Origin: Pseudomonadota bacterium
Lineage (GTDB): Bacteria; Pseudomonadota; Gammaproteobacteria; Burkholderiales; Burkholderiaceae_C
Length of the DNA stretch: 64,000 nt
Direction: 5' to 3'
Assembly: GCA_020161065.1 (NCBI GenBank)
Contig: JAIUPH010000002.1
Location: 38,556 to 102,555 of the forward strand
This document shows, one piece after another, positions 35,268-43,853 of the stretch (the first letter of the stretch is position 1; each line of letters starts with the position of its first letter). Made by a program: the position numbers and the translations under genes. The notes below the pieces were generated by a model. The model was not told the DNA's origin. It did not search any database and saw only the letters and a program-made list of their open reading frames with translations.

Positions 35268-35292
35268 ACGGCGGCCCTTCCGAGGCCGCCGT
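35268..35292 (-). terminator. Stem-loop downstream of tRNA-Phe
   Basis: ACGGCGGCC (35268-35276) pairs perfectly with GGCCGCCGT (35284-35292) around a 7-base loop. On the minus strand it follows the tRNA by about 37 bases and is followed by TTGTCGCTTCT, only partly T-rich. It is a plausible transcription terminator or processing stop. Confidence 0.55.
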
Positions 35293-35295
35293 CCG

Positions 35296-35320
35296 TTCCA
35301 AGTGCATGTCGCGCTTGGAA
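35296..35320. terminator. Second stem-loop next to tRNA-Phe
   Basis: TTCCAAG (35296-35302) pairs with CTTGGAA (35314-35320) across an 11-base loop. Read on the plus strand it is followed by AGTTTTCTT, so it could stop transcription coming from the accessory module; on the minus strand it lies in the tRNA trailer. Confidence 0.4.
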
Positions 35321-35328
35321 AGTTTTCT

Positions 35329-35404
35329 TGGTGGCCTGGGGCGGAATCGAACCACCGACACGCGGATTTTCAATCCGCTGCTCTACCAACTGAGCTACCA
35401 GGCC
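35329..35404 (-). tRNA. tRNA-Phe (GAA)
   Basis: The 76-base minus-strand sequence folds as a full cloverleaf with the CCA end encoded. The acceptor stem is GGCCTGG/CCAGGCC, the D arm contains AGCTCAGTTGGTAGAGC, and the anticodon stem GCGGA/TCCGC holds the 7-base loop TTGAAAA with anticodon GAA. The T arm has GGTTCGATTCC. It reads phenylalanine codons. It lies between the lower-GC accessory stretch and the NtrX-like gene. Confidence 0.97.
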
Positions 35405-35413
35405 GAGCCCGCG

Positions 35414-35419
35414 AGTATA
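35414..35419 (-). promoter_or_regulatory. Probable -10 box of tRNA-Phe
   Basis: TATACT on the minus strand ends 10 bases before the first base of the tRNA, the right distance for transcription to start at or next to the tRNA 5' end. A convincing -35 box was not seen. Confidence 0.5.
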
Positions 35420-35454
35420 GCGGCCCCGTGCCGGCCGAACCGACGAGCCGCCCG

Positions 35455-36162
35455 TCAGCTGGCGCCGCGCTTGTTGCGGCTGAGGTCCACGCCCAGCTGC
35501 TTGAGCTTGCGGTACAGGTGCGTGCGCTCGAGCCCGGTCTTCTCGGCCACGCGCGTCATCGAGCCGCTTTCCTTGGCGAGGTGGAACTCGAAGTAGCTCT
35601 TCTCGAAGGCGTCGCGCGCCTCGCGCAGCGGGCGGTCGAGGTCGAAGGTCTGCTCGGCCTGCGGGCCGCTGGGCACCAGCGGCGGCAAGGGCTGCGCGTG
35701 GGCGCCGTTGACGCCACCCTCGCCGCCGGCGCCGCCTTCGCCGCGCGCCGCGCCGCCACTGCTGCCGCCGCCGCCGGGGCCGGCGGCGCGCGCGCTGCCG
35801 GGCTTGACCAGCGCCTGCTCCACCGCGCGCAGCAGCTTCTGCAGCGTGATCGGCTTTTCGAGGAAGGCGCTGGCGCCGAACTTGGTGGCTTCGACCGCGG
35901 TGTCGATGGTGCCGTGCCCGCTCATCATGATGACGGGCATGCTCAGCATGCCGGTGGCGCCCCATTCCTTGAGCAGGCTGATGCCGTCGACGTCGGGCAT
36001 CCAGATGTCCAGCAGCACGAGGTCGGGCCGCAGGGACTCGCGCACGCTTCGGGCCTGGGCGGCGTTCTCGGCCAGTTCGACGGTATGTCCCTCGTCGCTA
36101 AGGATCTCCGACAGCAGGGCCCGGATGCCCAGCTCGTCGTCTACGACCAATATCGTTGCCAT
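35455..36162 (-). CDS. NtrX-like response regulator without AAA+ domain
   Basis: A 235-residue regulator. Residues 1-120 are a receiver with acidic pair Asp8-Asp9, phospho-Asp52 in LLDIWMPD and Lys in LEKPITL. A Gly/Ser/Glu/Ala-rich linker (about 122-150) replaces the sigma-54-activating AAA+ domain of classical NtrX. The C-terminus is a Fis-type helix-turn-helix (FEKSYFEFHLAKESGSMTRVAEKTGLERTHLYRKLKQLG). It should bind DNA as a dimer but cannot remodel sigma-54 polymerase. ATG 36162 lies 8 bases after the kinase stop; an in-frame TTG at 36174 would overlap it. The partner is the NtrY-like kinase. Confidence 0.88.
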   Translation of the reverse strand: MATILVVDDELGIRALLSEILSDEGHTVELAENAAQARSVRESLRPDLVLLDIWMPDVDGISLLKEWGATGMLSMPVIMMSGHGTIDTAVEATKFGASAFLEKPITLQKLLRAVEQALVKPGSARAAGPGGGGSSGGAARGEGGAGGEGGVNGAHAQPLPPLVPSGPQAEQTFDLDRPLREARDAFEKSYFEFHLAKESGSMTRVAEKTGLERTHLYRKLKQLGVDLSRNKRGAS

Positions 36163-36170
36163 GCGCGCAT

Positions 36171-38471
36171 TCAAAGCACCTGGTGCATGCCGCCGCTGCC
36201 GGCGGCGGTGCCGTCAGGCGACGGTGCGGCGCCGGACGGGGGTGCGAAGTTGGAAAATGATAGCGAAACTCGTGCGCCCACCATGGGCGCCTCGGGGTCG
36301 TCGCCCTCGTGCAGGTTGGCCACCCGCAGGCTGGCGTGGTGTTCGTCGGCGATCTTCTTGACCACCGCCAGCCCCAGCCCGGTGCCCTTGACCTTGGTGG
36401 TGACGTAGGGTTCGAAGGCCCGCTTCAGCACCTTCTCGGCGAAGCCGGGGCCATTGTCGATGACGGTCAGGCGCACGGCGAGCAGCTCGCCGTGCTCGCC
36501 CACGGCCTTGGAGGTCAGCACCTGCACCTGGCCGTCGTCCTGCTCGGAGACGGCGTCGAGCGCGTTCTGCACGAGGTTGTGGATCACCTGGCGCAGTTGC
36601 GTGGGGTCGCCCATCACGCGCGGCAGCCCGGGCTCGGTGTGCGCCACCAACACGCCGCTGTCGTGCGCCTGGCCGTACAGCGCCAGCACTTCCTGCACCA
36701 GCGGGTTGAGGTCCAGCGCCTTCAGCTGCGCCGCCGGCAGCCGCGCATAATCCCGAAACTCGTTCACCAGGCGCTGCATGGCCTGCACCTGGCTGACGAT
36801 GGTGGCCACGCTGCGCAGCAGCAGGCTCTGGTCGGCGCCTTCGAGCTTGGCTTCCAGCCGGTGCTGCAGCCGCTCGGCCGAAAGCTGGATCGGCGTCAGC
36901 GGGTTCTTGATCTCGTGCGCCAGGCGGCGCGCCACCTCGGCCCAGGCGGCGCTGCGCTGGGCGGAGACGACGTCGCTGATGTCGTCGAAGACCAGCAGCC
37001 GCATGGTGCCCGGCAGGTGGGCGCCGCGCACCAGCAGGCTGATGCCGCTGCCGTCGCCGCGCGCCAGCTCGTAGCTTTCCTGCCAATGGTCGCGCTCGCC
37101 GGCCTCGGGGCTGGTGTGCAGCAGCTCGAAGCGCTGCTCGATGCTGCGCGCCAGCGCTTCCAGCTCGGGCACCTCGCCGAGCCGGCGGCCGCGCCAGGCG
37201 GCGAAGGGCAGGCGCAGGATGCGCGTGGCGCCGGGGTTGACGGTGTCGATGCGGCCTTCGCGGTCGAGCACGATGACGCCGGCGCTCAGCGTGTCGAGGA
37301 TGGTCTGCAGCCGCGTGCGCGCGCCTTCGAGCTGGGCCACGCCGCGCTGCACCTGCTCGCGCGCCTCGGCCAGCTGCGCGGTCATGTCGGCGAACGAGCG
37401 CGTCAGCCCGCCCAGTTCGTCGCGCGAGGCGAACACCGGCTTGGCCGTCAGGTCGCCGGCGGCCACCTGGCGCACGCCGTCGGCCAGCAGCAGCAGCGGC
37501 CGCGCCAGCTGGGTGCCCAACAGGATGGCCAGCAGCACGGCGCCGAACACGGCCAGGATCAGCGCCAGCGTCAGCGTGCCGATGTACATGCGGCGCAGAC
37601 CGTCGCGGGCCAGCGCGCGCTGCTGGTACTCGGCATAGGCGTCCTGCACGGCCAGCGCGTTGAGCGCCAGCGCGCGCGGCAGCGCCTGCTCCAGCAGCAG
37701 GTAGCGCTCGTCGCCGCGCGCCAGCACCATCTCGCTGCCGAGCACGCGCGCCAGCGCGCGCACGCGGGCGCCGCCGTCGGATCGGGCCAGCGTGTCTTCG
37801 TCCAGGCCGATGAACTGGCTGGCCACGCCGGTGGCGGCGGCCTGGCCCAGCAAGGTGGCGCTGGGGCGCTCGGGCGCCACGGTGACGGTGCCGCCGCCGG
37901 CCGTCAGCAGCACCTGGCCGGTGCCGCCCACCAGCGCGAGGTCGGCCACGCCGGCTTGTTCGCGCAGCCGCTCCAGCGTGACGGCGGTGGTGCCGGCGGC
38001 GCCGGCCTCGCGCACGCGCTCGGCGGCCAGCCGCGCCTTGCGCGCCAGGTCGGCGGCCAGCGTGTCGAGCGTGCCCTTGCCGAGCGACAGCCCGGCGTCC
38101 AGCGCGCCGGCCATGCGGGCGTCGAACCACACCTCGATGCTGCGGGCGACGAACTGGTACGACACGGTGTAGATCGTCAGCCCCGGCAGCACGCCCACCA
38201 GCGCGAAGATGCCGGCCAGCTTGATCAGCAGCCGGCTGCCGAATTTGCCGCGCCGCAGCCGCAGCGCCAGCCGGATGGCGGCGAAGCCGATCACCAGCGT
38301 CAGCATCGCGGCCACCGCGACGTTGGCCCAGAACAGCCAGAAGAAGCGCCGCTCGCTGATGGCGCTGCCGGGCGTGTCGGTGCCCATGCGCACGACGAAG
38401 GCCAGCACCAGGCCGAGGCCGGTGGTGGCCGTCAGCGCGACGATCCAGGCCCAGCGCGCGGAACGGGTCAT
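36171..38471 (-). CDS. NtrY-like sensor histidine kinase
   Basis: A 766-residue membrane kinase. Transmembrane helices lie at about 8-26, 43-67, 82-106 and 287-309, with a periplasmic region between the third and fourth. HAMP (about 307-360), PAS (about 375-480, VIVLDREGRIDTVNPGA), the dimerisation helix with His near 518 in RRLAHEIKNPLTPIQLSAERL, and an ATPase domain (NLVQNALDAV, DNGPGF, GTGLGLAVVKKI) follow. In other proteobacteria NtrY affects nitrogen metabolism or respiration and envelope control; the signal is not certain. The stop precedes the regulator start by 8 bases, and its ATG touches the stop of the DUF4390 gene. Confidence 0.92.
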   Translation of the reverse strand: MTRSARWAWIVALTATTGLGLVLAFVVRMGTDTPGSAISERRFFWLFWANVAVAAMLTLVIGFAAIRLALRLRRGKFGSRLLIKLAGIFALVGVLPGLTIYTVSYQFVARSIEVWFDARMAGALDAGLSLGKGTLDTLAADLARKARLAAERVREAGAAGTTAVTLERLREQAGVADLALVGGTGQVLLTAGGGTVTVAPERPSATLLGQAAATGVASQFIGLDEDTLARSDGGARVRALARVLGSEMVLARGDERYLLLEQALPRALALNALAVQDAYAEYQQRALARDGLRRMYIGTLTLALILAVFGAVLLAILLGTQLARPLLLLADGVRQVAAGDLTAKPVFASRDELGGLTRSFADMTAQLAEAREQVQRGVAQLEGARTRLQTILDTLSAGVIVLDREGRIDTVNPGATRILRLPFAAWRGRRLGEVPELEALARSIEQRFELLHTSPEAGERDHWQESYELARGDGSGISLLVRGAHLPGTMRLLVFDDISDVVSAQRSAAWAEVARRLAHEIKNPLTPIQLSAERLQHRLEAKLEGADQSLLLRSVATIVSQVQAMQRLVNEFRDYARLPAAQLKALDLNPLVQEVLALYGQAHDSGVLVAHTEPGLPRVMGDPTQLRQVIHNLVQNALDAVSEQDDGQVQVLTSKAVGEHGELLAVRLTVIDNGPGFAEKVLKRAFEPYVTTKVKGTGLGLAVVKKIADEHHASLRVANLHEGDDPEAPMVGARVSLSFSNFAPPSGAAPSPDGTAAGSGGMHQVL

Positions 38472-39038
38472 TCAGTCCAGCCGGATGGCGCGTTCGACGC
38501 CGAGCGCGAAGTCGCTGCCGCCGCCCAGGCCGATCAGCATCGGGCTGGGCAGCTGCGAGGTGTCCAGCCGCCACGAGAACTCGACGTAGTGGCGGCTGTC
38601 GGGGTCGATCAGCGACAGCTCGGCCAGCCGCCACTGCGAGGCGCGCGTGACCACCGCCATCGCCTCGGCCAGCGTGGCGTAGGTCTGGTTCAGCCCGCCG
38701 AGGCCGACGCGCCAGTTGGCGGTGAGCGGCTGGTAGGCCACGCGCCAGTTGCGGTGCACGCGGGCGATGCGCTCGTCGCGCCAGTACCAGCGGCTGCGCC
38801 ACAGCGTGGCCTGGGCGACGAAGTACACCGGCACGCCGCGCTGCAGCGCGTCTTCCACGGCGCGCGGCAGTGTCACGCGGGTAATGAAGTCGATCATCAG
38901 CGCGCCATCGGCGCGCTGCGCCTGCAGCAGCAGCAACTCCGCCTGCGCCAGCGCCGGCCGCGGCAGCGCCAGGGCGGCCAGCAGCCCCGCCCCCAGCCCC
39001 AGCAGCGAGCGTCTGTCGATGTGCCGCCGGTGGTGCAT
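38472..39038 (-). CDS. DUF4390 exported protein
   Basis: A 188-residue protein with an N-terminal signal or anchor (Arg-rich, then SLLGLGAGLLAALALPRPALAQ). The rest matches DUF4390 in style: FITRVTLPRAVEDALQRGVPVYFVAQATLWRSRWYWRDERIA and VGLGGLNQTYATLAEAMAVV. The twin-Arg stretch before the hydrophobic core is RRSLLG, close to a Tat motif but weak. It is always seen between rsmB and ntrY in Burkholderiales and may pass an envelope signal to the kinase, which is inference. The stop codon abuts the kinase ATG. Confidence 0.88.
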   Translation of the reverse strand: MHHRRHIDRRSLLGLGAGLLAALALPRPALAQAELLLLQAQRADGALMIDFITRVTLPRAVEDALQRGVPVYFVAQATLWRSRWYWRDERIARVHRNWRVAYQPLTANWRVGLGGLNQTYATLAEAMAVVTRASQWRLAELSLIDPDSRHYVEFSWRLDTSQLPSPMLIGLGGGSDFALGVERAIRLD

Positions 39039-39062
39039 GGTGGGCAGGCCGAAATAGGGGCG

Positions 39063-40469
39063 TCAGGGCTTGTGGATCAGCGCGTAGAAGAAGCCGTCCT
39101 GCCAGGCGACGGACTGCAGCGGCGCGGCGGGGTGTTGGACAGCCTGCGGATTGTCGGCCAGCGGCAGCAGGTGGCCCGGCGAGCGCGGGTCCGGCTGCGC
39201 CGCGCCGGCCGGCAGGCGTTGCAAAAATGCGTCGATCGCCTGCTGGCCCTCGGCCTTGAAGATCGAGCAGGTGGCGTAGAGCAGCCGGCCGCCGGGCTTC
39301 AGCAGCGGCCACAGCGCCCACAGCAGCTCAGCCTGCACGCGAGTAAGCGCTGACAAGTCGTCGGCGCGGCGCAGCCAGCGGATGTCCGGATGGCGGCGCA
39401 CGATGCCCGACGCGCTGCAGGGCGCGTCCAGCAAGATGGCGTCGAAAGGCCGGCCGTCCCACCAGGCGGCCGGCAAGCGGGCATCGGCGGCGCGCACCTC
39501 GGCGTGCAGGTGCAGGCGCTGCAGCGTCTGGTGGATGCGCGGCACGCGCTGCGGGTCGCTGTCCAGCGCCAGCAGGTCGAGGTCGGCGCGCTCCAGCAAT
39601 TGCGCGGTCTTGCCGCCCGGGGCGGCGCAGGCGTCGAGCACGCGGGCGCCGGGCGGCAGCGCCGGTTCGCCTGCCCCCAGCAGCAGGCTGGCGGCGCGCT
39701 GCGCAGCGGCGTCCTGCACCGAGACCTCGCCTTCGGCGAAGCCCGGCAGCGCCTGCACCGGGCAGGGCTCGGCCAGCAGCACGGCCTGGCCGGCGAGCAT
39801 GGGGTCGTCCAGCAGCGTGGCGGCGTGGCCGGCGTCGGCCAGCTTGTGCAGGTAGGCCGCGCCGCTCAGGCGCCGGGCGTTGACGCGCAGCGTCATCGGC
39901 GGCCGCTGGTTGGCCGCCAGCAGCAGCGCCTGCCATTGCGCCGGCCAGTCGCGGCGCACGCGCTCGATCCACCAGGTCGGGTGGTTGTAGGCGGCCTCGG
40001 GCTGGCGCTCGGCCGCCGCCACCAGCACCGCGCGCTCGCGGATGAAGCGGCGCAGCACCGCGTTGATGAAGCCGGCGGCGGCCGGCGTGCGCTGGCGCGC
40101 CGCGTCGACGGCCTGGTCGACCAGCGTGTGCTCGGCATAGGGCGGCGCCGGCTGCGGCCACAGCAGCGCCAGCGCGCTGCACAGCAAGGCGTCGACGGCG
40201 GGCGGCGGCACCTTGGGCGCGAGTTGCTTGCGCACCTCGGCGGCGGCGCCCAGGCGGCGCAGCACGTCGAAGCCCAGCGCCTGCACGCCAGCGCGGGCAT
40301 CGGGTGGGCAGCGCGCCATCCAGTCGGTGGCCGAGCGGCCGGTGCGCACCGCCTGCACCAGCTCGGCGCAAAGGTCGAGCAGCCGCGACAGCGGCGGGCC
40401 ATGCGGGCCGTGCGGGCCGTGTGGGCCATGCGGGCCATGCGGGCCATGCGGAGCGGTGGCGGCGTTCAC
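39063..40469 (-). CDS. rsmB: 16S rRNA (cytosine-967 C5)-methyltransferase RsmB
   Basis: A 468-residue RNA methyltransferase (Sun/Fmu). The N-terminal NusB-like domain (about 28-165) has VDQAVDAARQRTPAAAGFINAVLRRF. The SAM-dependent domain shows LDACAAPGGKTAQLLE, an acidic LALDSDPQRV strand, and the two cysteines of the family in LDAPCSASGIVRRHPDIRW and YATCSIFKAEGQ. It modifies C967 in the small-subunit rRNA. The GTG start is followed by a run of His-Gly-Pro triplets (about 8-26) from a 9-bp minisatellite, not part of the family; translation could begin later. It heads the operon with DUF4390 and the NtrYX-like pair. Confidence 0.93.
   Translation of the reverse strand: MNAATAPHGPHGPHGPHGPHGPHGPPLSRLLDLCAELVQAVRTGRSATDWMARCPPDARAGVQALGFDVLRRLGAAAEVRKQLAPKVPPPAVDALLCSALALLWPQPAPPYAEHTLVDQAVDAARQRTPAAAGFINAVLRRFIRERAVLVAAAERQPEAAYNHPTWWIERVRRDWPAQWQALLLAANQRPPMTLRVNARRLSGAAYLHKLADAGHAATLLDDPMLAGQAVLLAEPCPVQALPGFAEGEVSVQDAAAQRAASLLLGAGEPALPPGARVLDACAAPGGKTAQLLERADLDLLALDSDPQRVPRIHQTLQRLHLHAEVRAADARLPAAWWDGRPFDAILLDAPCSASGIVRRHPDIRWLRRADDLSALTRVQAELLWALWPLLKPGGRLLYATCSIFKAEGQQAIDAFLQRLPAGAAQPDPRSPGHLLPLADNPQAVQHPAAPLQSVAWQDGFFYALIHKP
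40396..40449. repeat. 9-bp minisatellite in the rsmB 5' end, six units
   Basis: Six tandem units of GGGCCATGC with two point variants. Read on the minus strand they give six His-Gly-Pro triplets at the RsmB N-terminus. Unit number can vary without breaking the frame. Confidence 0.88.
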
Positions 40470-40550
40470 CGCGGCAGTCTAGGGCCTGCCCCCGACGCGA
40501 CGATGCCCTTGCCAGCAGAATGCGCAACCCGCCCCGAAGGAGACCGACCC

Positions 40551-41297
40551 ATGCCCCAGCCGCCGACGGCGCCGGCCGATGCACCCGCCCGACTGCTGCG
40601 CAGCGAAGACGAACTGGCGCGGCTGCCGGCCTCCGAGCGCATCCGCTACCGGCTGGTGACGGCCGACTGCCGCCACCACGCCAACGACAACATCGCCGCC
40701 TACATCCGCCCCGGCGAGCTCGACGAGCTGAAGGCCGAGGTGCAGGCGCGCATGCAGGAGGTGTTGCGCGCGCTGGTGATCGACACCGACAGCGACCACA
40801 ACACGCAAGACACCGCGCAGCGCGTGGCGCGCATGTTCGTCGACGAGGTGTTCCGCGGCCGCTACGCGGCGATGCCCGCGGTGACCGAGTTCCCCAACGC
40901 CGAGCGCCTGAACGAGCTGATGATCGTCGGCCCGGTCACCGTGCGCAGCGCCTGCAGCCACCACCTGTGCCCCATCCTCGGCAAGGTGTGGATCGGGCTG
41001 CTGCCCAACGAGCACAGCAACCTGATCGGGCTGTCGAAGTACGCGCGCATCTGCGACTGGATCATGAGCCGGCCGCAGATCCAGGAAGAGGCGGTGACCA
41101 TGCTGGCCAACGAACTGCAGCAGCGCGTGCGCCCCGACGGCCTGGCCATCGTGATGGAGGCCGACCATTTCTGCATGCATTGGCGCGGCGTCAAGGACGA
41201 CCAGGCGGCGATGGTCAACAGTGTGATGCGCGGCGCCTTCCTGAAGGACGCCAACCTGCGGCGCGAGTTCCTCTCGCTGCTGTCGCGCAAGACCTGA
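40551..41297 (+). CDS. folE: GTP cyclohydrolase I
   Basis: A 248-residue enzyme that opens GTP to dihydroneopterin triphosphate, the first step to tetrahydrofolate. The active-site segment is VRSACSHHLCPILGKVWIGLLPN (Cys and His zinc ligands near 142-145), and the third ligand is the Cys of EADHFCMHWRGVK near 206-213. DTDSDHNTQDTAQRVARMFVDEVFRGRY matches the family core. The usual CEHH-x-VPF is CSHHLCPI, a variant. The N-terminal 50 residues exceed the minimal enzyme. AGGAG lies 9 bases upstream. The BLUF gene starts 17 bases after the stop, so both are likely on one transcript. Confidence 0.9.
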   Translation: MPQPPTAPADAPARLLRSEDELARLPASERIRYRLVTADCRHHANDNIAAYIRPGELDELKAEVQARMQEVLRALVIDTDSDHNTQDTAQRVARMFVDEVFRGRYAAMPAVTEFPNAERLNELMIVGPVTVRSACSHHLCPILGKVWIGLLPNEHSNLIGLSKYARICDWIMSRPQIQEEAVTMLANELQQRVRPDGLAIVMEADHFCMHWRGVKDDQAAMVNSVMRGAFLKDANLRREFLSLLSRKT

Positions 41298-41314
41298 TCA
41301 CGGGAGACACGGCC

Positions 41315-41749
41315 ATGCTCGTCCGCCTGATGTACGCCAGCCGCGCCGCCGCCGCGGCGCTGGACCACGAGGAGCTGCAGGCCATCCTGCGCCAGTCGCA
41401 CCACAACAACCCGGCGCAGGGCATCACCGGCGTGCTGTGCGTGTGCCCGGCCAGCGGCATCTTCCTGCAGGTGCTGGAGGGCGGGCGCAGCGCCGTCAAC
41501 CGGCTGTACCAGCGCATCGTGGCCGACCGCCGCCACAGCGCGGTGGAGCTGCTGGCCTTCGAGGAGATCACCGAGCGCCGCTTCGCCGGCTGGGCGATGG
41601 GCCAGGTCGATATGTCGCGCCTGAACCCGGCGCTGCTGCTGAAGTACAGCGAGAAGCCGCAGCTCGACCCCTACGCGCTGCCGGGCTCGGCCTCGCTGGC
41701 GCTGCTGCAGGACTTGATGGCCACCGCTTCGGTGGTGGGCAACGCTTGA
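41315..41749 (+). CDS. BLUF-domain blue-light photoreceptor
   Basis: A 144-residue single-domain FAD sensor. The family residues are in place: Tyr7 in LMYASRA, Asn31/Asn32 in HHNNPAQGITGVL, and the Gln of FLQVLEGG (near 50), with Trp in FAGWAMGQV (near 92). Blue light shifts the Tyr-Gln-flavin hydrogen bonds. There is no attached output domain, so it must act through a partner. GGGAG precedes the ATG by 11 bases. Position directly after folE suggests shared expression; a direct effect of the sensor on pterin synthesis is not shown. Confidence 0.92.
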   Translation: MLVRLMYASRAAAAALDHEELQAILRQSHHNNPAQGITGVLCVCPASGIFLQVLEGGRSAVNRLYQRIVADRRHSAVELLAFEEITERRFAGWAMGQVDMSRLNPALLLKYSEKPQLDPYALPGSASLALLQDLMATASVVGNA

Positions 41750-41764
41750 GCTGACTGTCCGTAT

Positions 41765-42397
41765 CTACTTCGTGCCGAAGATGCGGTCGCCGGCGTCACC
41801 GAGTCCGGGCACGATGTAGCCGTGCTCGTTGAGCTGGCGGTCGATGGCGGCGGTGTAGACCGGCACGTCGGGGTGGTGGCCGTGGAAGTTGCGCAGCCCC
41901 TCGGGCGCGGCCAGCAGGCTGACGAAGCGGATCGACTTCGGCCGCGTTTCCTTCAGCCGGTCGACCGCCGCGACGGCCGAGTTGCCGGTGGCCAGCATCG
42001 GGTCCAGCACGACGGCGTCGCGCTCGTGCATGTCGTGCGGCATCTTGAAGTAGTACTCCACCGCGCCCAGCGTCTTCGGGTCGCGGTACAGGCCCACGTG
42101 GCCGACGCGCGCGCCGGGCACCACTTCGAGCATGCCGTCGAGGAAACCATCGCCGGCGCGCATGACGACGACGAAGACCGTCTTCTTGCCGTCGATCACC
42201 GGCGCCTTCATCGCTTCCAGCGGCGTCTCGATGTCGATCAACTGCGTCGGCATGTCGCGCGTCACTTCGTAGGCCATCAGCATGCCGATCTCGTGCAGCA
42301 GCCGGCGGAAGCTGTTGGTGCTGCGGTTCTTCTGCCGCATCAGCGTCAGCTTGTGCTGCACCAGCGGGTGGTCGATCACGTGCACGCTTGCGTTCAT
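41765..42397 (-). CDS. upp: Uracil phosphoribosyltransferase
   Basis: A 210-residue enzyme joining uracil and PRPP to UMP. It has the family opening [17 protein letters not shown], the [14 protein letters not shown] loop, [17 protein letters not shown] as the PRPP-binding site, and the C-terminal [17 protein letters not shown] uracil-binding end. GGAGAGGA lies just upstream of the ATG. It is the third gene of the minus-strand set urc1-urc4-upp; the yeast URC route uses the same enzyme type (URC6) to make UMP before ring breakdown, so it may serve catabolism as well as salvage. Confidence 0.95.
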   Translation of the reverse strand: MNASVHVIDHPLVQHKLTLMRQKNRSTNSFRRLLHEIGMLMAYEVTRDMPTQLIDIETPLEAMKAPVIDGKKTVFVVVMRAGDGFLDGMLEVVPGARVGHVGLYRDPKTLGAVEYYFKMPHDMHERDAVVLDPMLATGNSAVAAVDRLKETRPKSIRFVSLLAAPEGLRNFHGHHPDVPVYTAAIDRQLNEHGYIVPGLGDAGDRIFGTK

Positions 42398-42416
42398 CGC
42401 TCGTCCTCTCCAATCC

Positions 42417-43853
42417 TTAAAAAACGGTGCCGTCGCTGTCGATCTGCAGCGGCGGCGCGCCGCCAGCGCGGCGCTCGGCGGCGATCTCGCGGCCGGCGGC
42501 CCAGGTGCCGCCTTCCAGCACGCAGGCCAGCGGCAACTGCTCGGCGCCGACGCCCAGCTCGCGGCGCACCAGCTCGGCCAGCTCGTCGAGCAGCGTGACG
42601 GTCAGCGCGCGCCATTCCACCACCGCTTCGTCGCCGGGCTTCCACTTGCGCTGCAGCATCGCGGCCTGGCGCGGCACGATGACGCCGCTGTCCAGCAGCA
42701 GGCCGCCGTTGCGGTACTCGGGAAGACCGGTCAGCGCGTCGAGCCCGGTGACCTCGATGCCGGCCCATTGCAGCGGCTCCAACAGCGAGTAGCTCAGCCA
42801 CTGGCTGAGCTTGTGGAAGGGCACCCAGCCGCGGGTGACGGGGTCGTCGCCAGCGCCCTGCTCATCGGCGGTCGCGGCGCCGGTCGCGGCGCCGGCCCAG
42901 CGGTGCGGCCAGACGTCGCCGGCGCGCACGCCCATCACCTGGCTGCCGCTGGTCCAGATCGGCCCCAGCGTCCGCAGCACCTGGCGCAGGACTTCGGCGG
43001 CGCTGACGCTGCGCCGCGTGCCGCCGGCACTCAGGCGGTCGAACAGCAGCGCGGGCCGCGCCGGCGTGCCGTCGCGCCGGCTCTCGTCCTGCAAGGCTTC
43101 GCCCAGGCGGGCCAGCAAGCCGGCGCGGCCTTCCAGCCCGACCAGCGGGTTGGACGGGCTGGCCTGGAACACGCCGCGCAGCACCGCGGCGTCGATCTGG
43201 CGCAGCGCCTTGGCGTCCACGCGGCAGGGCTCGGCCGGCAGCGACGAGAAGGCGCCGGCCATGAAGGCGCGGAAACTGGCGACGCCCAGCCCTTCCGAAC
43301 GGCCGTAGCGCGCGGCCGCGGGCGTGTCCGGCGCCGGCACCGGTGCGGCCGCCGGCGACGCGGCACTGGCACCGGCGCCGGCCTGGTCCAGCGCGGCCAG
43401 CAGTTCGTCGCGGCCCACGCGTTCGGCGGGCAGCGCGCTGGCCGGCAGCGCCGCGGCGGCGTGCTCGGCATAACGCCAATCGCCACCGGCACCGGCGTCG
43501 AGCAGCACGCTGACGACGGTGAGGTCGAACTGCGCGCGCGCACGGTCGGCGGCCGGCAGCCCGGCCAGCTTGGCGTCCAGTTCGGCCTTGCGGTCGACGC
43601 CGCCGGCCTCGAAGTGGCGCCAGCGGCTGTGGAATGGAATGCGCAGGTCGGGGTAGCGCCGCCGCGTCACCGCGGCGACGCGCGCCGCGGCTTCGGGCAG
43701 CCGCGTGCGGTCGAGCCGGAACCAGCCCGAGCGCTCGTCGGCCACCGCCGCGGTGATCGCGGCGCAGCGCACGCGGATGGTCTGCGGGCGGCGCAGCACC
43801 GCCAGCAGGTCGGGCCGATCGGAGCCGTCGGCGGCAGCCTCGGAATCACTCAA
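42417..43853 (-). CDS. URC4/Urg3-family protein (DUF1688)
   Basis: A 478-residue protein of the DUF1688 family, required for the URC uracil-breakdown route in some yeasts; its exact reaction is not settled. Recognisable segments are [50 protein letters not shown] and [20 protein letters not shown]. It starts with TTG inside the end of the urc1-like gene (8-base overlap), so translation is probably coupled. An Ala/Pro insert (about 155-180) and an acidic Gly insert near 330-345 differ from a minimal family member. The upp gene follows 19 bases downstream. Confidence 0.88.
   Translation of the reverse strand: MSDSEAAADGSDRPDLLAVLRRPQTIRVRCAAITAAVADERSGWFRLDRTRLPEAAARVAAVTRRRYPDLRIPFHSRWRHFEAGGVDRKAELDAKLAGLPAADRARAQFDLTVVSVLLDAGAGGDWRYAEHAAAALPASALPAERVGRDELLAALDQAGAGASAASPAAAPVPAPDTPAAARYGRSEGLGVASFRAFMAGAFSSLPAEPCRVDAKALRQIDAAVLRGVFQASPSNPLVGLEGRAGLLARLGEALQDESRRDGTPARPALLFDRLSAGGTRRSVSAAEVLRQVLRTLGPIWTSGSQVMGVRAGDVWPHRWAGAATGAATADEQGAGDDPVTRGWVPFHKLSQWLSYSLLEPLQWAGIEVTGLDALTGLPEYRNGGLLLDSGVIVPRQAAMLQRKWKPGDEAVVEWRALTVTLLDELAELVRRELGVGAEQLPLACVLEGGTWAAGREIAAERRAGGAPPLQIDSDGTVF

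Noticed and set aside
34701-35393. Plus-strand 230-codon frame after the fusion gene
   Set aside because: It runs through the opposite strand of the tRNA and of the small membrane protein gene, has no motif and no ribosome site.
31600-35404. Integrated island with tRNA-Phe as attachment site
   Set aside because: Composition suggests acquisition, but there is no integrase and no second copy of the tRNA 3' end in the window.
40396-40449. CRISPR-like array
   Set aside because: The 9-bp units are directly tandem without spacers and lie in the rsmB coding frame.
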